Assembly: GCA_900547305.1 (NCBI GenBank)
Contig: URGH01000089.1
Location: forward strand, 1-8,004
DNA: 8,004 bases
Direction of reading: 5' to 3'
Source of the DNA: an uncultured Oscillospiraceae bacterium
GTDB lineage: Bacteria > Bacillota > Clostridia > Oscillospirales > Acutalibacteraceae
This document shows positions 1 through 6,955 of the stretch, one piece after another. The translations under genes were made by a program, and so were the position numbers. Every line of letters starts with the position of its first letter. Positions within the stretch are counted from its first letter, which is position 1. The notes beneath the pieces were generated by a model. It worked only from the letters and a program-made list of their open reading frames with translations, was not told the DNA's origin and made no database searches.

Positions 1-2
1 CC

Positions 3-128
3 GCCACCCTTGCAAGGGATATAAAAATATTCGGCGAAAAAGGGTATGCACTCAAGGAGTACACTCCCGTAGATATGTTTCCCCGCACCTCGCACGTAGA
101 GACGGTATGTTTATTAAAAACGAAATGA
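3..128 (+). CDS. rlmD: C-terminal end of an RlmD-family 23S rRNA (uracil-C5)-methyltransferase (5' end outside window)
   Basis: The 41 codons before the TGA at 126-128 read TLARDIKIF followed later by VDMFPRTSHVETV, the hallmark C-terminus of the RlmD/RlmCD/TrmA family of SAM-dependent methyltransferases that put a C5 methyl group on uracil in rRNA or tRNA. In E. coli RlmD the Glu in the equivalent MFPxTxHxE motif is the general base of the reaction; here it is the Glu at partial residue 33 (about base 99). The catalytic cysteine and the SAM-binding motifs would lie upstream, outside the window. Firmicutes often carry several paralogues, so the exact target (U1939, U747 or both) cannot be decided. 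The frame is open to the left edge. The next gene starts 36 bases after the stop with no visible terminator, so the two may be co-transcribed. Confidence 0.88.
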   Translation, partial: ATLARDIKIFGEKGYALKEYTPVDMFPRTSHVETVCLLKTK

Positions 129-164
129 GGTTTAGTGAAGTTTAATGTAAAGGAGCTTTAAAAA

Positions 165-1301
165 ATGACAATTAACATAGCGGAAATTTTAGTTGCAAAT
201 TCCTGCGGCGTTTCTATGGTTTTACTGCTTTTGATTTTCAGAATACAACACAGTGAAACAAGCCGTCCGGATGAAAGGCTTTACAACTGTATGTTAATTG
301 CAACGCTTACGGCTCTTATAGCCGAAACCGCTAGTTTTTTAATAGACGGCAGGGTGTTCCCCGGCTGTTTTGCGCTGCAGTATATATGTAACACGGTATG
401 CACGGGCTTTACCGTTTTGGTAGGGTATTTATGGAGCTTGTTTGTAGAATTTAAAATGTACCGCAGTATGAAAAGGCTTAAAAATAAGGCTGTTATTTTG
501 GGTGTTCCGCTTTTTGCCGACGCCTGCCTTATGGTTGCGAATTTATTCGGAAACGGAATTTTTTTCGATGTTTCGGATGCAAACGTATACACCCGCGGTG
601 AGCTTACCCCGATACTCTACGTTACGGTGTTGATCTATTTTGTAGAAAGCATATGCGCGGCGTATTTGGCAAAGCACAAGGGAAACTCGGCGGAATTTTT
701 CCCCGTATATTATTTTGTTATTCCCTGCCTTATCGGCATAGTGGCTCAGGTCATGTTTTACGGCATTTCCACAGGCTGGGCTTCAATAGCGGTCGGCTTT
801 GTTTTCGTAAGTCTGCAATTGCAGACCTTTAATTCGTTTGTTGACGATATGTCGGGGCTTTTCAACCGCAAATATTTTAATGTTTATATGGAAAAGCTGC
901 GCAAATCCAAGCGCACCGATATTTACGGAATTATGCTTGACGTAAATAACTTTAAAAAGATAAACGACGATTACGGGCATTATGTGGGCGACGGTGCAAT
1001 TCGCAGCATAGGCAAAATACTTTCCGAATCCGTGCCGAAAAACGCCGTTCCTATGCGAATGGCGGGCGATGAGTTTATGGTTCTTATTGTGGGCGGCACG
1101 GAAAGCTCGGCGGCGGAGCTTAAAAAAAACGTTTTGGAAAACATTGACCGTTTTAACCGCACGACCGACAGACCGTACAAGCTTTCATTAGCAATAGGCA
1201 CAGCCCGTTTCAAGGGCGAAAGCCTTAAAGAATTTCTTTTAAATATTGACAGGGATATGTATTCAGATAAAAAAGAATACTATTTAACACACAAAAGATG
1301 A
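165..1301 (+). CDS. Seven-helix membrane protein with a C-terminal GGDEF domain (AGDEF variant); putative diguanylate cyclase
   Basis: This 378-residue protein has about seven hydrophobic segments (near residues 6-26, 41-60, 70-95, 109-133, 146-168, 180-200 and 203-222) followed by a GGDEF domain of about 150 residues. The domain opens with DDMSGLFNR (227-235, compare the family's D-x-L-T-G-L-x-N-R) and continues with the metal-binding stretch LDVNNFKKIND from Asp259. The signature loop AGDEF is at 300-304, and the closing helix reads DRDMYSDKK. GGDEF domains make cyclic di-GMP from two GTP. The first glycine of the motif is alanine here, a substitution tolerated in some active cyclases. No RxxD inhibitory site precedes the motif (the stretch reads PKNAVPM), so classical product inhibition is not expected. 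The N-terminal helices probably act as a membrane sensor whose ligand is unknown. The start is supported by AAAGGAG at 149-155, nine bases before the ATG. Confidence 0.9.
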   Translation: MTINIAEILVANSCGVSMVLLLLIFRIQHSETSRPDERLYNCMLIATLTALIAETASFLIDGRVFPGCFALQYICNTVCTGFTVLVGYLWSLFVEFKMYRSMKRLKNKAVILGVPLFADACLMVANLFGNGIFFDVSDANVYTRGELTPILYVTVLIYFVESICAAYLAKHKGNSAEFFPVYYFVIPCLIGIVAQVMFYGISTGWASIAVGFVFVSLQLQTFNSFVDDMSGLFNRKYFNVYMEKLRKSKRTDIYGIMLDVNNFKKINDDYGHYVGDGAIRSIGKILSESVPKNAVPMRMAGDEFMVLIVGGTESSAAELKKNVLENIDRFNRTTDRPYKLSLAIGTARFKGESLKEFLLNIDRDMYSDKKEYYLTHKR

Positions 1302-1303
1302 TT

Positions 1304-1326
1304 ATTACCGCCGCGATTGCGGCAAT
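1304..1326 (+). other. Imperfect hairpin in the gap between the GGDEF and plsY-like genes
   Basis: ATTACCGC (1304-1311) pairs with GCGGCAAT (1319-1326) with one A-C mismatch around a seven-base loop. It starts three bases after the GGDEF stop codon. No run of T follows, so it does not look like a standard intrinsic terminator. It may be a weak terminator, an mRNA-end stabiliser or chance. Directly downstream, TCCTTTGAAAGGA (1326-1338) is self-complementary and covers most of the plsY-like ribosome binding site (AAAGGAG, 1333-1339). Confidence 0.3.
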
Positions 1327-1347
1327 CCTTTGAAAGGAGCGCTTTAA

Positions 1348-1971
1348 ATGCTTATATCACTCTGCTTTACTGCTTTCGGTTATCTTTGCGGCAGCATACT
1401 TTTCGCCCGCGTTTACGGCGCGCTTTTCGGAAAAGATTTAATATCTAACAGCACCGACGGCAACCCCGGCACCTCAAATGCGTTTATATACGGCGGTATG
1501 CTTTGCGGAACGCTGACGCTGCTGGGCGACCTGATAAAGGGCTTCTTGCCTGTTTTTCTTTACCTTTATATGACCCGCAGCAATACGGATATTTACCTTG
1601 CGCCCGTGCTTGCAGCCCCTGTGCTCGGGCATATTTCCCCCTGCTTTTACCGCTTTCGCGGCGGCAAGGGAATAGCCGTTTCGTTCGGCTGCCTTTTGGG
1701 GCTTTTGCCCGCAGCCCTGCCGCTTTTAACCCTTGCGGCAATTTATATTTTGCTCTCGGTAGTGGTGCGCATATCGCCGCATTATTACAGAACAATTGTG
1801 ACCTACTGCCTTTTTGCGGCAATCTGCGCACAGTTTGCGGTTTCTGCGGGGGTCACGCTTGGGTGCGCGCTTATTTCGCTGTTAATTATATTCCGCCACC
1901 TGAAAAGCCGCGAAGAAAAACAAAAATTTGCGGTTTCGTTGCCCGTATTCCGACATATTGCGGGAAAGTAA
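1348..1971 (+). CDS. PlsY-family (glycerol-3-phosphate acyltransferase-like) membrane protein with degenerate active-site motifs
   Basis: This 207-residue, very hydrophobic protein has the PlsY layout. It starts with YLCGSILFA (12-20), then GNPGTSN (38-44), GDLIKG (60-65), GHISPCFYRFRGGKG (94-108), and ends in a basic tail, RHLKSREEKQK. PlsY moves an acyl group from acyl phosphate to glycerol-3-phosphate, the first step of phospholipid synthesis in most Firmicutes. The glycine loop GGKG (105-108) and Ser16 are kept. The invariant Arg normally just before GSGNxGATN is absent: the aligned stretch is DLISNSTDG, with no Arg between residues 22 and 76. In the third motif His184 is kept, but the Asn three residues later is Ser187 and the following Glu motif is not evident. 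It is probably a divergent paralogue, and whether it is an acyltransferase is uncertain. AAAGGAG at 1333-1339 supports the start. Confidence 0.78.
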   Translation: MLISLCFTAFGYLCGSILFARVYGALFGKDLISNSTDGNPGTSNAFIYGGMLCGTLTLLGDLIKGFLPVFLYLYMTRSNTDIYLAPVLAAPVLGHISPCFYRFRGGKGIAVSFGCLLGLLPAALPLLTLAAIYILLSVVVRISPHYYRTIVTYCLFAAICAQFAVSAGVTLGCALISLLIIFRHLKSREEKQKFAVSLPVFRHIAGK

Positions 1972-1981
1972 TATAAAACAC

Positions 1982-2010
1982 TTGAAATATAAAATGCGCC
2001 GTTGTATAAT
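1982..2010 (+). promoter_or_regulatory. Vegetative (sigma-A type) promoter for the purA operon
   Basis: The -35 box TTGAAA (1982-1987) and -10 box TATAAT (2005-2010) are separated by exactly 17 bases in the AT-rich gap after the plsY-like gene. Transcription should start near 2017, giving a purA leader of about 50 bases. I see no purine riboswitch fold in that leader. No terminator separates this promoter from the gene upstream, so read-through is also possible. Confidence 0.82.
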
Positions 2011-2068
2011 AAAATGTAATTACCTTGTGCGTGATTGCAAATATATTAAAAAACGGGGTATATGAATT

Positions 2069-3346
2069 ATGGTTAAGGCTGTTGTAGGTGCAAACTGGGG
2101 CGACGAGGGCAAGGGTAAAATTACCGATATGTTAGCCGGAAACGCCGATTTTGTCGTTCGCTTTCAGGGCGGCGCCAACGCTGGTCACACTATAAAAAAC
2201 AAGTACGGCAAGTTTGCGCTGCACACTCTGCCATCGGGCGTTTTTAACGAGGGTGTTACAAACTGCATAGGCAACGGCGTTGCGCTTGATGTTGACAAGC
2301 TGTTAGCTGAATATAACAGCATAGTTGAAAAGGGCGTTCCCGCACCTAAGCTCGTAATTTCCGAGCGCTGCCAAATGGTTATGCCGTATCACGTTCTTTT
2401 TGATGTTTACGAGGAAGAACGCCTCGGCAAAGCGAGCTTCGGCTCTACAAAATCGGGTATTGCGCCGTTTTATTCGGATAAATACGCGAAAATTGGCTTT
2501 CAGGTGTGCGAGCTTTTCGACGAAAAGGCGCTGAGAGAAAAGCTGGAGCGCGTGCTTGAGGTTAAAAACGTTTTAATTGAAAACCTATACCATAAGGAAA
2601 AGCTTTCGGTTGACGATATTTTCAATAAAATGATGGAATGGAAAAAGGGCATTGCGCCGCTTGTGGGCGACGTTCGCAAAATGCTTTATGAGGCTGATAA
2701 GGCGGGTAAAACAATACTGCTTGAGGGTCAGCTCGGCACTATGAAGGATACCGACCACGGCATTTACCCCATGGTTACTTCTTCAAACACCTTGGCAGGC
2801 TACGGCGCTGTGGGCGCGGGTCTTCCACCCTACGCAATTAAAGAGATTTACACCGTTATAAAGGCTTATTCATCGGCAGTGGGCGCGGGCGCGTTTGTAA
2901 GCGAGATATTCGGCGAAGAAGCCAAGCAGCTGCGCGACCACGGCGGCGACGGCGGCGAATACGGCGCTACCACGGGCAGACCGCGCAGAATGGGTTGGTT
3001 TGACTGCGTAGCCACCAAATACGGCTGCGAGGTTCAGGGCACAACCCATGCAGTGCTTACGGTTGTTGACGCGCTTTCATACCTTGATGAAATTAAGGTA
3101 TGCACCGGCTATGAAATTGACGGCAAGGTTACAAAGGACTTCCCTGTTACGGGTCTTCTTGAAAAGGCAAAGCCCGTGTTTACTACCCTGCCAGGCTGGA
3201 AATGCGATATAACCGGAATTACCGAATATAATAAGCTGCCCGAGAACTGCCGCAAATATATTGAGTTTATAGAGCAGGAAATCGGATTTAAAATACATAT
3301 GGTAAGCAACGGACCTGCGCGCGAAAACATTATTATTAAAGAATAA
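2069..3346 (+). CDS. purA: Adenylosuccinate synthetase
   Basis: This 425-residue cytosolic enzyme joins IMP and aspartate using GTP to form adenylosuccinate, the first committed step from IMP to AMP. The GTP-binding loop GANWGDEGKGK (7-17) carries the catalytic Asp12. NAGHT (37-41) carries the catalytic His40. TTGRPRR (301-307) matches the Asp/IMP-binding loop of the E. coli enzyme, and the length is normal. It belongs to a variant subgroup: the loop usually written EGAQGT reads EGQLGT (219-224), and the central region reads KSGIAPFYSDKYAKIG instead of the usual GIGPAYEDK form. The ATG is preceded by GGGG (2055-2058) ten bases upstream; the nearer ATG at 2062 runs into a stop after four codons, so 2069 is the start. 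It is the first gene after the promoter at 1982-2010, with no other pur gene nearby. Confidence 0.97.
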   Translation: MVKAVVGANWGDEGKGKITDMLAGNADFVVRFQGGANAGHTIKNKYGKFALHTLPSGVFNEGVTNCIGNGVALDVDKLLAEYNSIVEKGVPAPKLVISERCQMVMPYHVLFDVYEEERLGKASFGSTKSGIAPFYSDKYAKIGFQVCELFDEKALREKLERVLEVKNVLIENLYHKEKLSVDDIFNKMMEWKKGIAPLVGDVRKMLYEADKAGKTILLEGQLGTMKDTDHGIYPMVTSSNTLAGYGAVGAGLPPYAIKEIYTVIKAYSSAVGAGAFVSEIFGEEAKQLRDHGGDGGEYGATTGRPRRMGWFDCVATKYGCEVQGTTHAVLTVVDALSYLDEIKVCTGYEIDGKVTKDFPVTGLLEKAKPVFTTLPGWKCDITGITEYNKLPENCRKYIEFIEQEIGFKIHMVSNGPARENIIIKE

Positions 3347-3360
3347 TCAGGGAGAATACC

Positions 3361-4332
3361 ATGAATTTTACCCCAATTGACAATAACGGAACGGTAGACG
3401 GCTTTTGCCTTATAAAAAGTCTTGATAAAAAGACTTCTTCAAAAGGCGATACATACCTTGATATGACCCTATCGGACGCGGGCGGCGAAATAAACGCAAA
3501 GCTTTGGCGGTACAACCCCGCCGTTCACGGTGAATATGAAATAAACGAGCTTGTGAAAATTCGCGGCGTAATTTCGCAGTACAACGGCAACGACCAGTTG
3601 AAAATTGACCGCATACGCAAAATAACCCCCGAGGATAACGTTAAAATAGACGATTTTGTGAAATCATCTGATTATTCGGGCGAGCAGATGTATGACGAGC
3701 TATATAAAATAGCCGGCAGCTTTGAAGATGAGGAGCTTAAAGCGTTAGTCACCGCTATTTTAGCCGACAATCGCTTAGCGCTGCTTTACTGGCCTGCGGC
3801 GTTTAAGCTGCACCACGCCCTGCGCGGCGGGTTGCTTATGCATTCGTTATCGATAGTAAGGCTGGCAGAGGGCGTTTGCAGGGTCTACCCGTTTGTTGAC
3901 AGGGAGCTTTTACTGGCGGGCGCAATTTTGCACGATATTGCAAAGCTTTCGGAATTTACCGTTGCCGATACGGGAATTGCCACCGGCTACTCAAACGAGG
4001 GCAACCTGCTCGGTCACCTGGCAATGGGCGCTATGGTAATTGATAAATATGCGGAAAAGCTGGGTATAAGCCGCAAAACGGCAATGCTGCTTGAGCATAT
4101 GGTGCTTTCCCACCACGGCGAGCCGGAGTTCGGCGCGGCGGTAAGACCTATGTTTATTGAGGCGGAGCTTTTAAGCGAGCTTGACCTTATGGATTCGCGC
4201 GTTTTTGAAATGCGCGAGGCGGTTGCCGCAACAAAACCCGAGGATTTTTCATCGCGGCTTTGGGCGCTTGATAACCGCAAGCTTTTCAATCACTCCCGCA
4301 CGGAGCTTGAAAACGGTGTTAAGCTGTTCTGA
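3361..4332 (+). CDS. yhaM: YhaM-type 3'-5' exoribonuclease (OB-fold plus HD domain)
   Basis: The 323 residues match the size and layout of Bacillus YhaM (about 314). An N-terminal OB-fold nucleic-acid-binding domain (about 10-95) includes VDGFCLIKS, the INAKLW strand and VKIRGVISQYNG. A C-terminal HD-type metal domain (about 150-300) follows. The probable metal ligands are His161 (LMHS), His191-Asp192 (ILHDIAK), His246 (EHMVL), His251-His252 (SHHGE) and Asp275 (SELDLMD). YhaM degrades RNA, and single-stranded DNA in vitro, from the 3' end with Mn2+ or Co2+ and trims short overhangs in mRNA turnover. AGGGAG at 3349-3354 gives a well-placed ribosome binding site, and the gene begins 14 bases after purA, so the two are almost certainly co-transcribed. 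All key residues are present, so an active enzyme is expected. Confidence 0.93.
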   Translation: MNFTPIDNNGTVDGFCLIKSLDKKTSSKGDTYLDMTLSDAGGEINAKLWRYNPAVHGEYEINELVKIRGVISQYNGNDQLKIDRIRKITPEDNVKIDDFVKSSDYSGEQMYDELYKIAGSFEDEELKALVTAILADNRLALLYWPAAFKLHHALRGGLLMHSLSIVRLAEGVCRVYPFVDRELLLAGAILHDIAKLSEFTVADTGIATGYSNEGNLLGHLAMGAMVIDKYAEKLGISRKTAMLLEHMVLSHHGEPEFGAAVRPMFIEAELLSELDLMDSRVFEMREAVAATKPEDFSSRLWALDNRKLFNHSRTELENGVKLF

Positions 4333-4387
4333 TAAAAGAACATAAAAAAGCACATAATATATTAAAAAATGAAAGGAAGAATAAAAA

Positions 4388-4588
4388 ATGAAAATCACAA
4401 AGGATATGCTTATAGGCGAGGTACTTGATATTGACAGCAGCGCGGCTGAATATTTCTTTGAAATAGGTATGCACTGCCTCGGTTGCCCCGCTTCGCGCGG
4501 CGAAAGCATTGAGCAGGCGTGCGAGGTTCACGGAACCGACTGCGACGCTTTGCTTGAAAAGCTTAACCGTCACTTTGAAAATAAATAA
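4388..4588 (+). CDS. DUF1858 small CxxC protein (hybrid-cluster-protein-associated redox disulfide domain)
   Basis: This 66-residue protein is a complete stand-alone DUF1858 domain. It opens with MKITKDMLIGEVLDID, has the diagnostic GMHCLGCPASRGES with Cys30 and Cys33 forming a CxxC pair, and ends with the helical IEQACEVHG...LLEKLN. The family was named from its frequent fusion or proximity to hybrid cluster (prismane) proteins, and a thiol/disulfide role is presumed but not well proven. Two further cysteines, Cys45 and Cys52, are not part of the usual signature. GAAAGGAAG (4371-4379) is the ribosome binding site. A 55-base AT-rich gap separates it from yhaM, with a small GTTCT/AGAAC hairpin (4326-4341) and no convincing promoter. 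Its stop overlaps the trmK start in TAATG, which ties its translation to that of trmK. No hybrid cluster protein lies in the window. Confidence 0.9.
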   Translation: MKITKDMLIGEVLDIDSSAAEYFFEIGMHCLGCPASRGESIEQACEVHGTDCDALLEKLNRHFENK

Positions 4589-5280
4589 TGGCGCTGAGTT
4601 TACGGCTCGCGCTTATCTCCGCCCTCGTGCCGCACGGCGCGAGGGTGTGCGATATAGGGACAGACCACGGCTATTTACCCATTGAGCTTATAAAGCGCGG
4701 GGATATTAAAAGCGTTATTGCAACAGATATTCGTGAAAAACCGCTGGCAAGCGCCGAGAAAAACATTAAGGCGGCGGGCGTTAGCGGTATAACCCTGCGC
4801 CTGTGCGACGGGCTTGAGGGTATAGCGCAAAACGAGGTTGATACTATAATAACAGCGGGTATGGGCGGCGAGGTTATAGCCTCAATACTGGCGCGTTCGC
4901 CCATTCCCACAGTCGCGCCTGCGCCGCTGCTTATTTTGCAGCCCACCACCTCACCCGAATTTTTAAGGCGGTTTTTATGCGAAAACGGCTTTGAAATTTT
5001 AAGCGATACCGCGCTTTGCGAAAACGCAAAGCTATACTCTGTAATTACGGCGCAGTATACGGGCGAAAAATATAGCTGCGGCGAAGAATTTTACTACTGC
5101 GGAAAGGTAGACCCGCAAACAGCGGACGGCGCAAACTACATAGAAAAGCAGTATTTGCGGCTTAAAAAATGCGCCGACGCGCTTGAAAACATTCCCGAAA
5201 AGCGGGAAGAATACACACGCCTTGCGGAAATTTCCGCCGCGCTTAAAAAGAAACTTACGGAGAACCGAAATGGCATTTGA
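4588..5280 (+). CDS. trmK: tRNA (adenine(22)-N(1))-methyltransferase TrmK
   Basis: TrmK (YqfN in Bacillus) transfers a methyl group from SAM to N1 of A22 in the D-loop of certain tRNAs. The 230-residue protein has the N-terminal LSLRLALISALVPHGARV segment, SAM motif I as CDIGTDHGYLP (21-31), the acidic strand end ATDIREKPL (45-53) that should hold the SAM ribose, RLCDGLEGI (71-79), and the family's TAGMGGEVI (89-97). The last 60 residues are rich in Lys and Glu and probably form the C-terminal coiled coil seen in TrmK. There is no recognisable ribosome binding site; the ATG overlaps the previous stop as TAATG, so translation is probably coupled. In Bacillus trmK is followed by a NIF3-family gene (yqfO); here it is followed instead by rqcH. 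Confidence 0.93.
   Translation: MALSLRLALISALVPHGARVCDIGTDHGYLPIELIKRGDIKSVIATDIREKPLASAEKNIKAAGVSGITLRLCDGLEGIAQNEVDTIITAGMGGEVIASILARSPIPTVAPAPLLILQPTTSPEFLRRFLCENGFEILSDTALCENAKLYSVITAQYTGEKYSCGEEFYYCGKVDPQTADGANYIEKQYLRLKKCADALENIPEKREEYTRLAEISAALKKKLTENRNGI
5259..5263 (+). promoter_or_regulatory. Ribosome binding site that fixes the rqcH start
   Basis: GGAGA lies six bases before the ATG at 5270, inside the end of trmK. An earlier in-frame ATG at 5183 would add 29 residues rich in Lys and Arg, but it lacks a comparable site and has no match to the family N-terminus. RqcH proteins begin with M-(S/A)-F-D-G, exactly as translation from 5270 does. Confidence 0.8.
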
Positions 5281-6952
5281 CGGAGCATTTTTACAAAAAA
5301 CGGTAACTGAATTACAGGCTGCCGAAAATACGTTTGTAGATAAAATATACCAGCCCTCAAAGGATGAGCTGGTCTTTTTGCTGCGCAAAAGCGGATTTTG
5401 CAAAAAGCTCCTTATAAACGTGCGCCCGGGGGCTGCGCGTATTCAGTTCACCGAAACCAAATATGAAAACCCTGCCGTGCCGCCTATGTTTTGTATGCTT
5501 ATACGCAAATATCTTTCGTCGGCGCGGCTTTTAAAGGTGACCCAGCCCGGCTTTGAAAGAATAGCCGAGCTTACTTTTTCCTACACAAACGAAATGGGCG
5601 ATATTGCCGAAATTCGCCTTGCGGCGGAGTTTATAGGCAACAAGACAAATATTGTGCTGATAAACGAAAACGGCAAAATAATTGACGCGCTGCGCCACTC
5701 CGACCCCGAGGCGGGCGGCAGAATGATACTGCCGGGCGCTGCCTACACCTACCCCGAGCGGCGGCACAAGCTTGACCCGCTGAATACCGCAGCAGAGAAA
5801 ATTATTGAAGCCGCCGAAAAATCGGGCGGCGAGCTTTCCTCTGCGCTGCTTAACACGGTTGACGGGTTCTCGCCCCTATTGTGCCGCGAAGCGGCATATA
5901 AAGCCGAGCTTTTGGGCAGTCTTTCAGCCGCGCTCGGTGAAATAATATCCGATTTAAAAAACGGCGGCACTCCCCTGCTGCTTATAAAAAGTGACGGCAC
6001 GCCGCAGGATTTCAGCTTTACCGATATTTCGCAATACGGCAGTTTGTTTGAGAAAAAAGTGTTTCAAAGCTACTCGCAGCTGCTTGAAGAATTTTATTCG
6101 GCGCGCGATACCGCTGACCGAATGAAGCACGCCGCGGGGGATATTGTAAAACTTGTTAACAACCTGAAAGCACGCACCGAAAAAAAACTTGCTTTGCGTA
6201 TGCAGGAGCTTAAAAGCTGCGAAAACCGCGAGCAGCTGCGAATTTACGGCGAGCTTTTAAAGGCTAATCTTTATAAAGCCGTGGCGGGAGCAAATTTTAT
6301 TGAGGTTGAGAATTACTATGACGATATGAAGCAGATTCGTATTCCGCTTGACCCCGCGCTCTCCCCGCAGAAAAACGCCGCGAAATATTTTAAGGACTAT
6401 AAAAAAAGCCAAACGGCAGAGCAAACCTTAACAGAGCTTACGCAGCGGGACGAGCAGGAGCTTATTTACTTTGATTCGGTGCTTGAAAGCATATCCCGCA
6501 GCAGCACCAAGGCGGAAATTGCCGAAATTCGCGAGGAGCTGACCGCGGGCGGGTATTTAAAAGCTCCCGCGTCTAAGCCGAAAAAAGCTCAGGTGCCGGT
6601 GCTGCGGGAATATAAATCTGCCGAGGGGTACAGAATAATCGTAGGCAAAAACAACCGCCAGAACGACTATATTACCACTACCCTCGCCGCCAAAAACGAT
6701 TTGTGGTTCCACACAAAGAATATTCCCGGCTCGCACGTGGTTGTAATGTGCGGCGGTAAAGAGGTATCGGACGAAACGCTTATCTACGCCGCAACGCTTG
6801 CCGCCGGAAACTCGGGCGCCGCCGCGGGCGCGCAGGTGCCTGTTGATTACACGCCCGTAAAATTTGTTAAAAAGCCGAACGGCGCAAAGCCCGGAATGGT
6901 TATTTACACTACAAACAAAACGCTTTATGTAACGCCGAACAACAGGGGGTAA
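5270..6952 (+). CDS. rqcH: RqcH (NFACT family, Rqc2/NEMF homologue), ribosome-associated quality control factor
   Basis: RqcH binds 50S subunits carrying a stalled peptidyl-tRNA and recruits tRNA-Ala to add a C-terminal alanine tail that marks the chain for degradation; older databases call it fibronectin-binding protein A. From 5270 the protein has 560 residues, close to the 570 of B. subtilis RqcH. NFACT-N begins MAFDGAFLQ and includes ENPAVPPMFCMLIRKYL. A helical, charged middle region (about 270-430) forms the coiled-coil arms. The C-terminal NFACT-R domain contains VGKNNRQND (458-466) and DLWFHTKNIPGSHVV (477-491). The functionally essential Asp-Arg pair of B. subtilis (D97/R98) appears here as Glu96-Arg97 in GFERI. 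The gene overlaps trmK by 11 bases. No adhesin-like signal peptide is present. Confidence 0.95.
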   Translation: MAFDGAFLQKTVTELQAAENTFVDKIYQPSKDELVFLLRKSGFCKKLLINVRPGAARIQFTETKYENPAVPPMFCMLIRKYLSSARLLKVTQPGFERIAELTFSYTNEMGDIAEIRLAAEFIGNKTNIVLINENGKIIDALRHSDPEAGGRMILPGAAYTYPERRHKLDPLNTAAEKIIEAAEKSGGELSSALLNTVDGFSPLLCREAAYKAELLGSLSAALGEIISDLKNGGTPLLLIKSDGTPQDFSFTDISQYGSLFEKKVFQSYSQLLEEFYSARDTADRMKHAAGDIVKLVNNLKARTEKKLALRMQELKSCENREQLRIYGELLKANLYKAVAGANFIEVENYYDDMKQIRIPLDPALSPQKNAAKYFKDYKKSQTAEQTLTELTQRDEQELIYFDSVLESISRSSTKAEIAEIREELTAGGYLKAPASKPKKAQVPVLREYKSAEGYRIIVGKNNRQNDYITTTLAAKNDLWFHTKNIPGSHVVVMCGGKEVSDETLIYAATLAAGNSGAAAGAQVPVDYTPVKFVKKPNGAKPGMVIYTTNKTLYVTPNNRG

Positions 6953-6955
6953 ATT

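Noticed and set aside
1484..1831. Minus-strand 115-codon frame inside the plsY-like gene
   Set aside because: Basic, low-complexity translation with no domain; an antisense shadow of a recognised gene.
1503..1976. 157-codon open frame on the + strand overlapping the plsY-like gene
   Set aside because: It lies almost wholly inside the plsY-like frame, has no ribosome binding site and is a compositionally biased Cys/Arg/Ala/Pro-rich shadow of a GC-rich region.
2011..2068. Possible purine riboswitch or regulator site in the purA leader
   Set aside because: About 50 bases of AT-rich sequence with no three-way-junction fold and no terminator or anti-terminator pair.
4326..4357. Possible internal promoter or terminator in the gap after yhaM
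   Set aside because: The -10-like CATAAT has no acceptable -35 box, and the GTTCT/AGAAC hairpin is followed by A rather than T residues.
4249..4573. Minus-strand frames covering the yhaM/DUF1858 junction
   Set aside because: They are antisense to two recognised genes, have no ribosome binding site and encode no recognisable domain.
5183..5269. N-terminal extension of RqcH from the earlier ATG at 5183
   Set aside because: It would overlap trmK by about 98 bases, adds a Lys/Arg-rich stretch not found in the family, and the ATG at 5270 has GGAGA at the right distance and gives the family start MAFDG.
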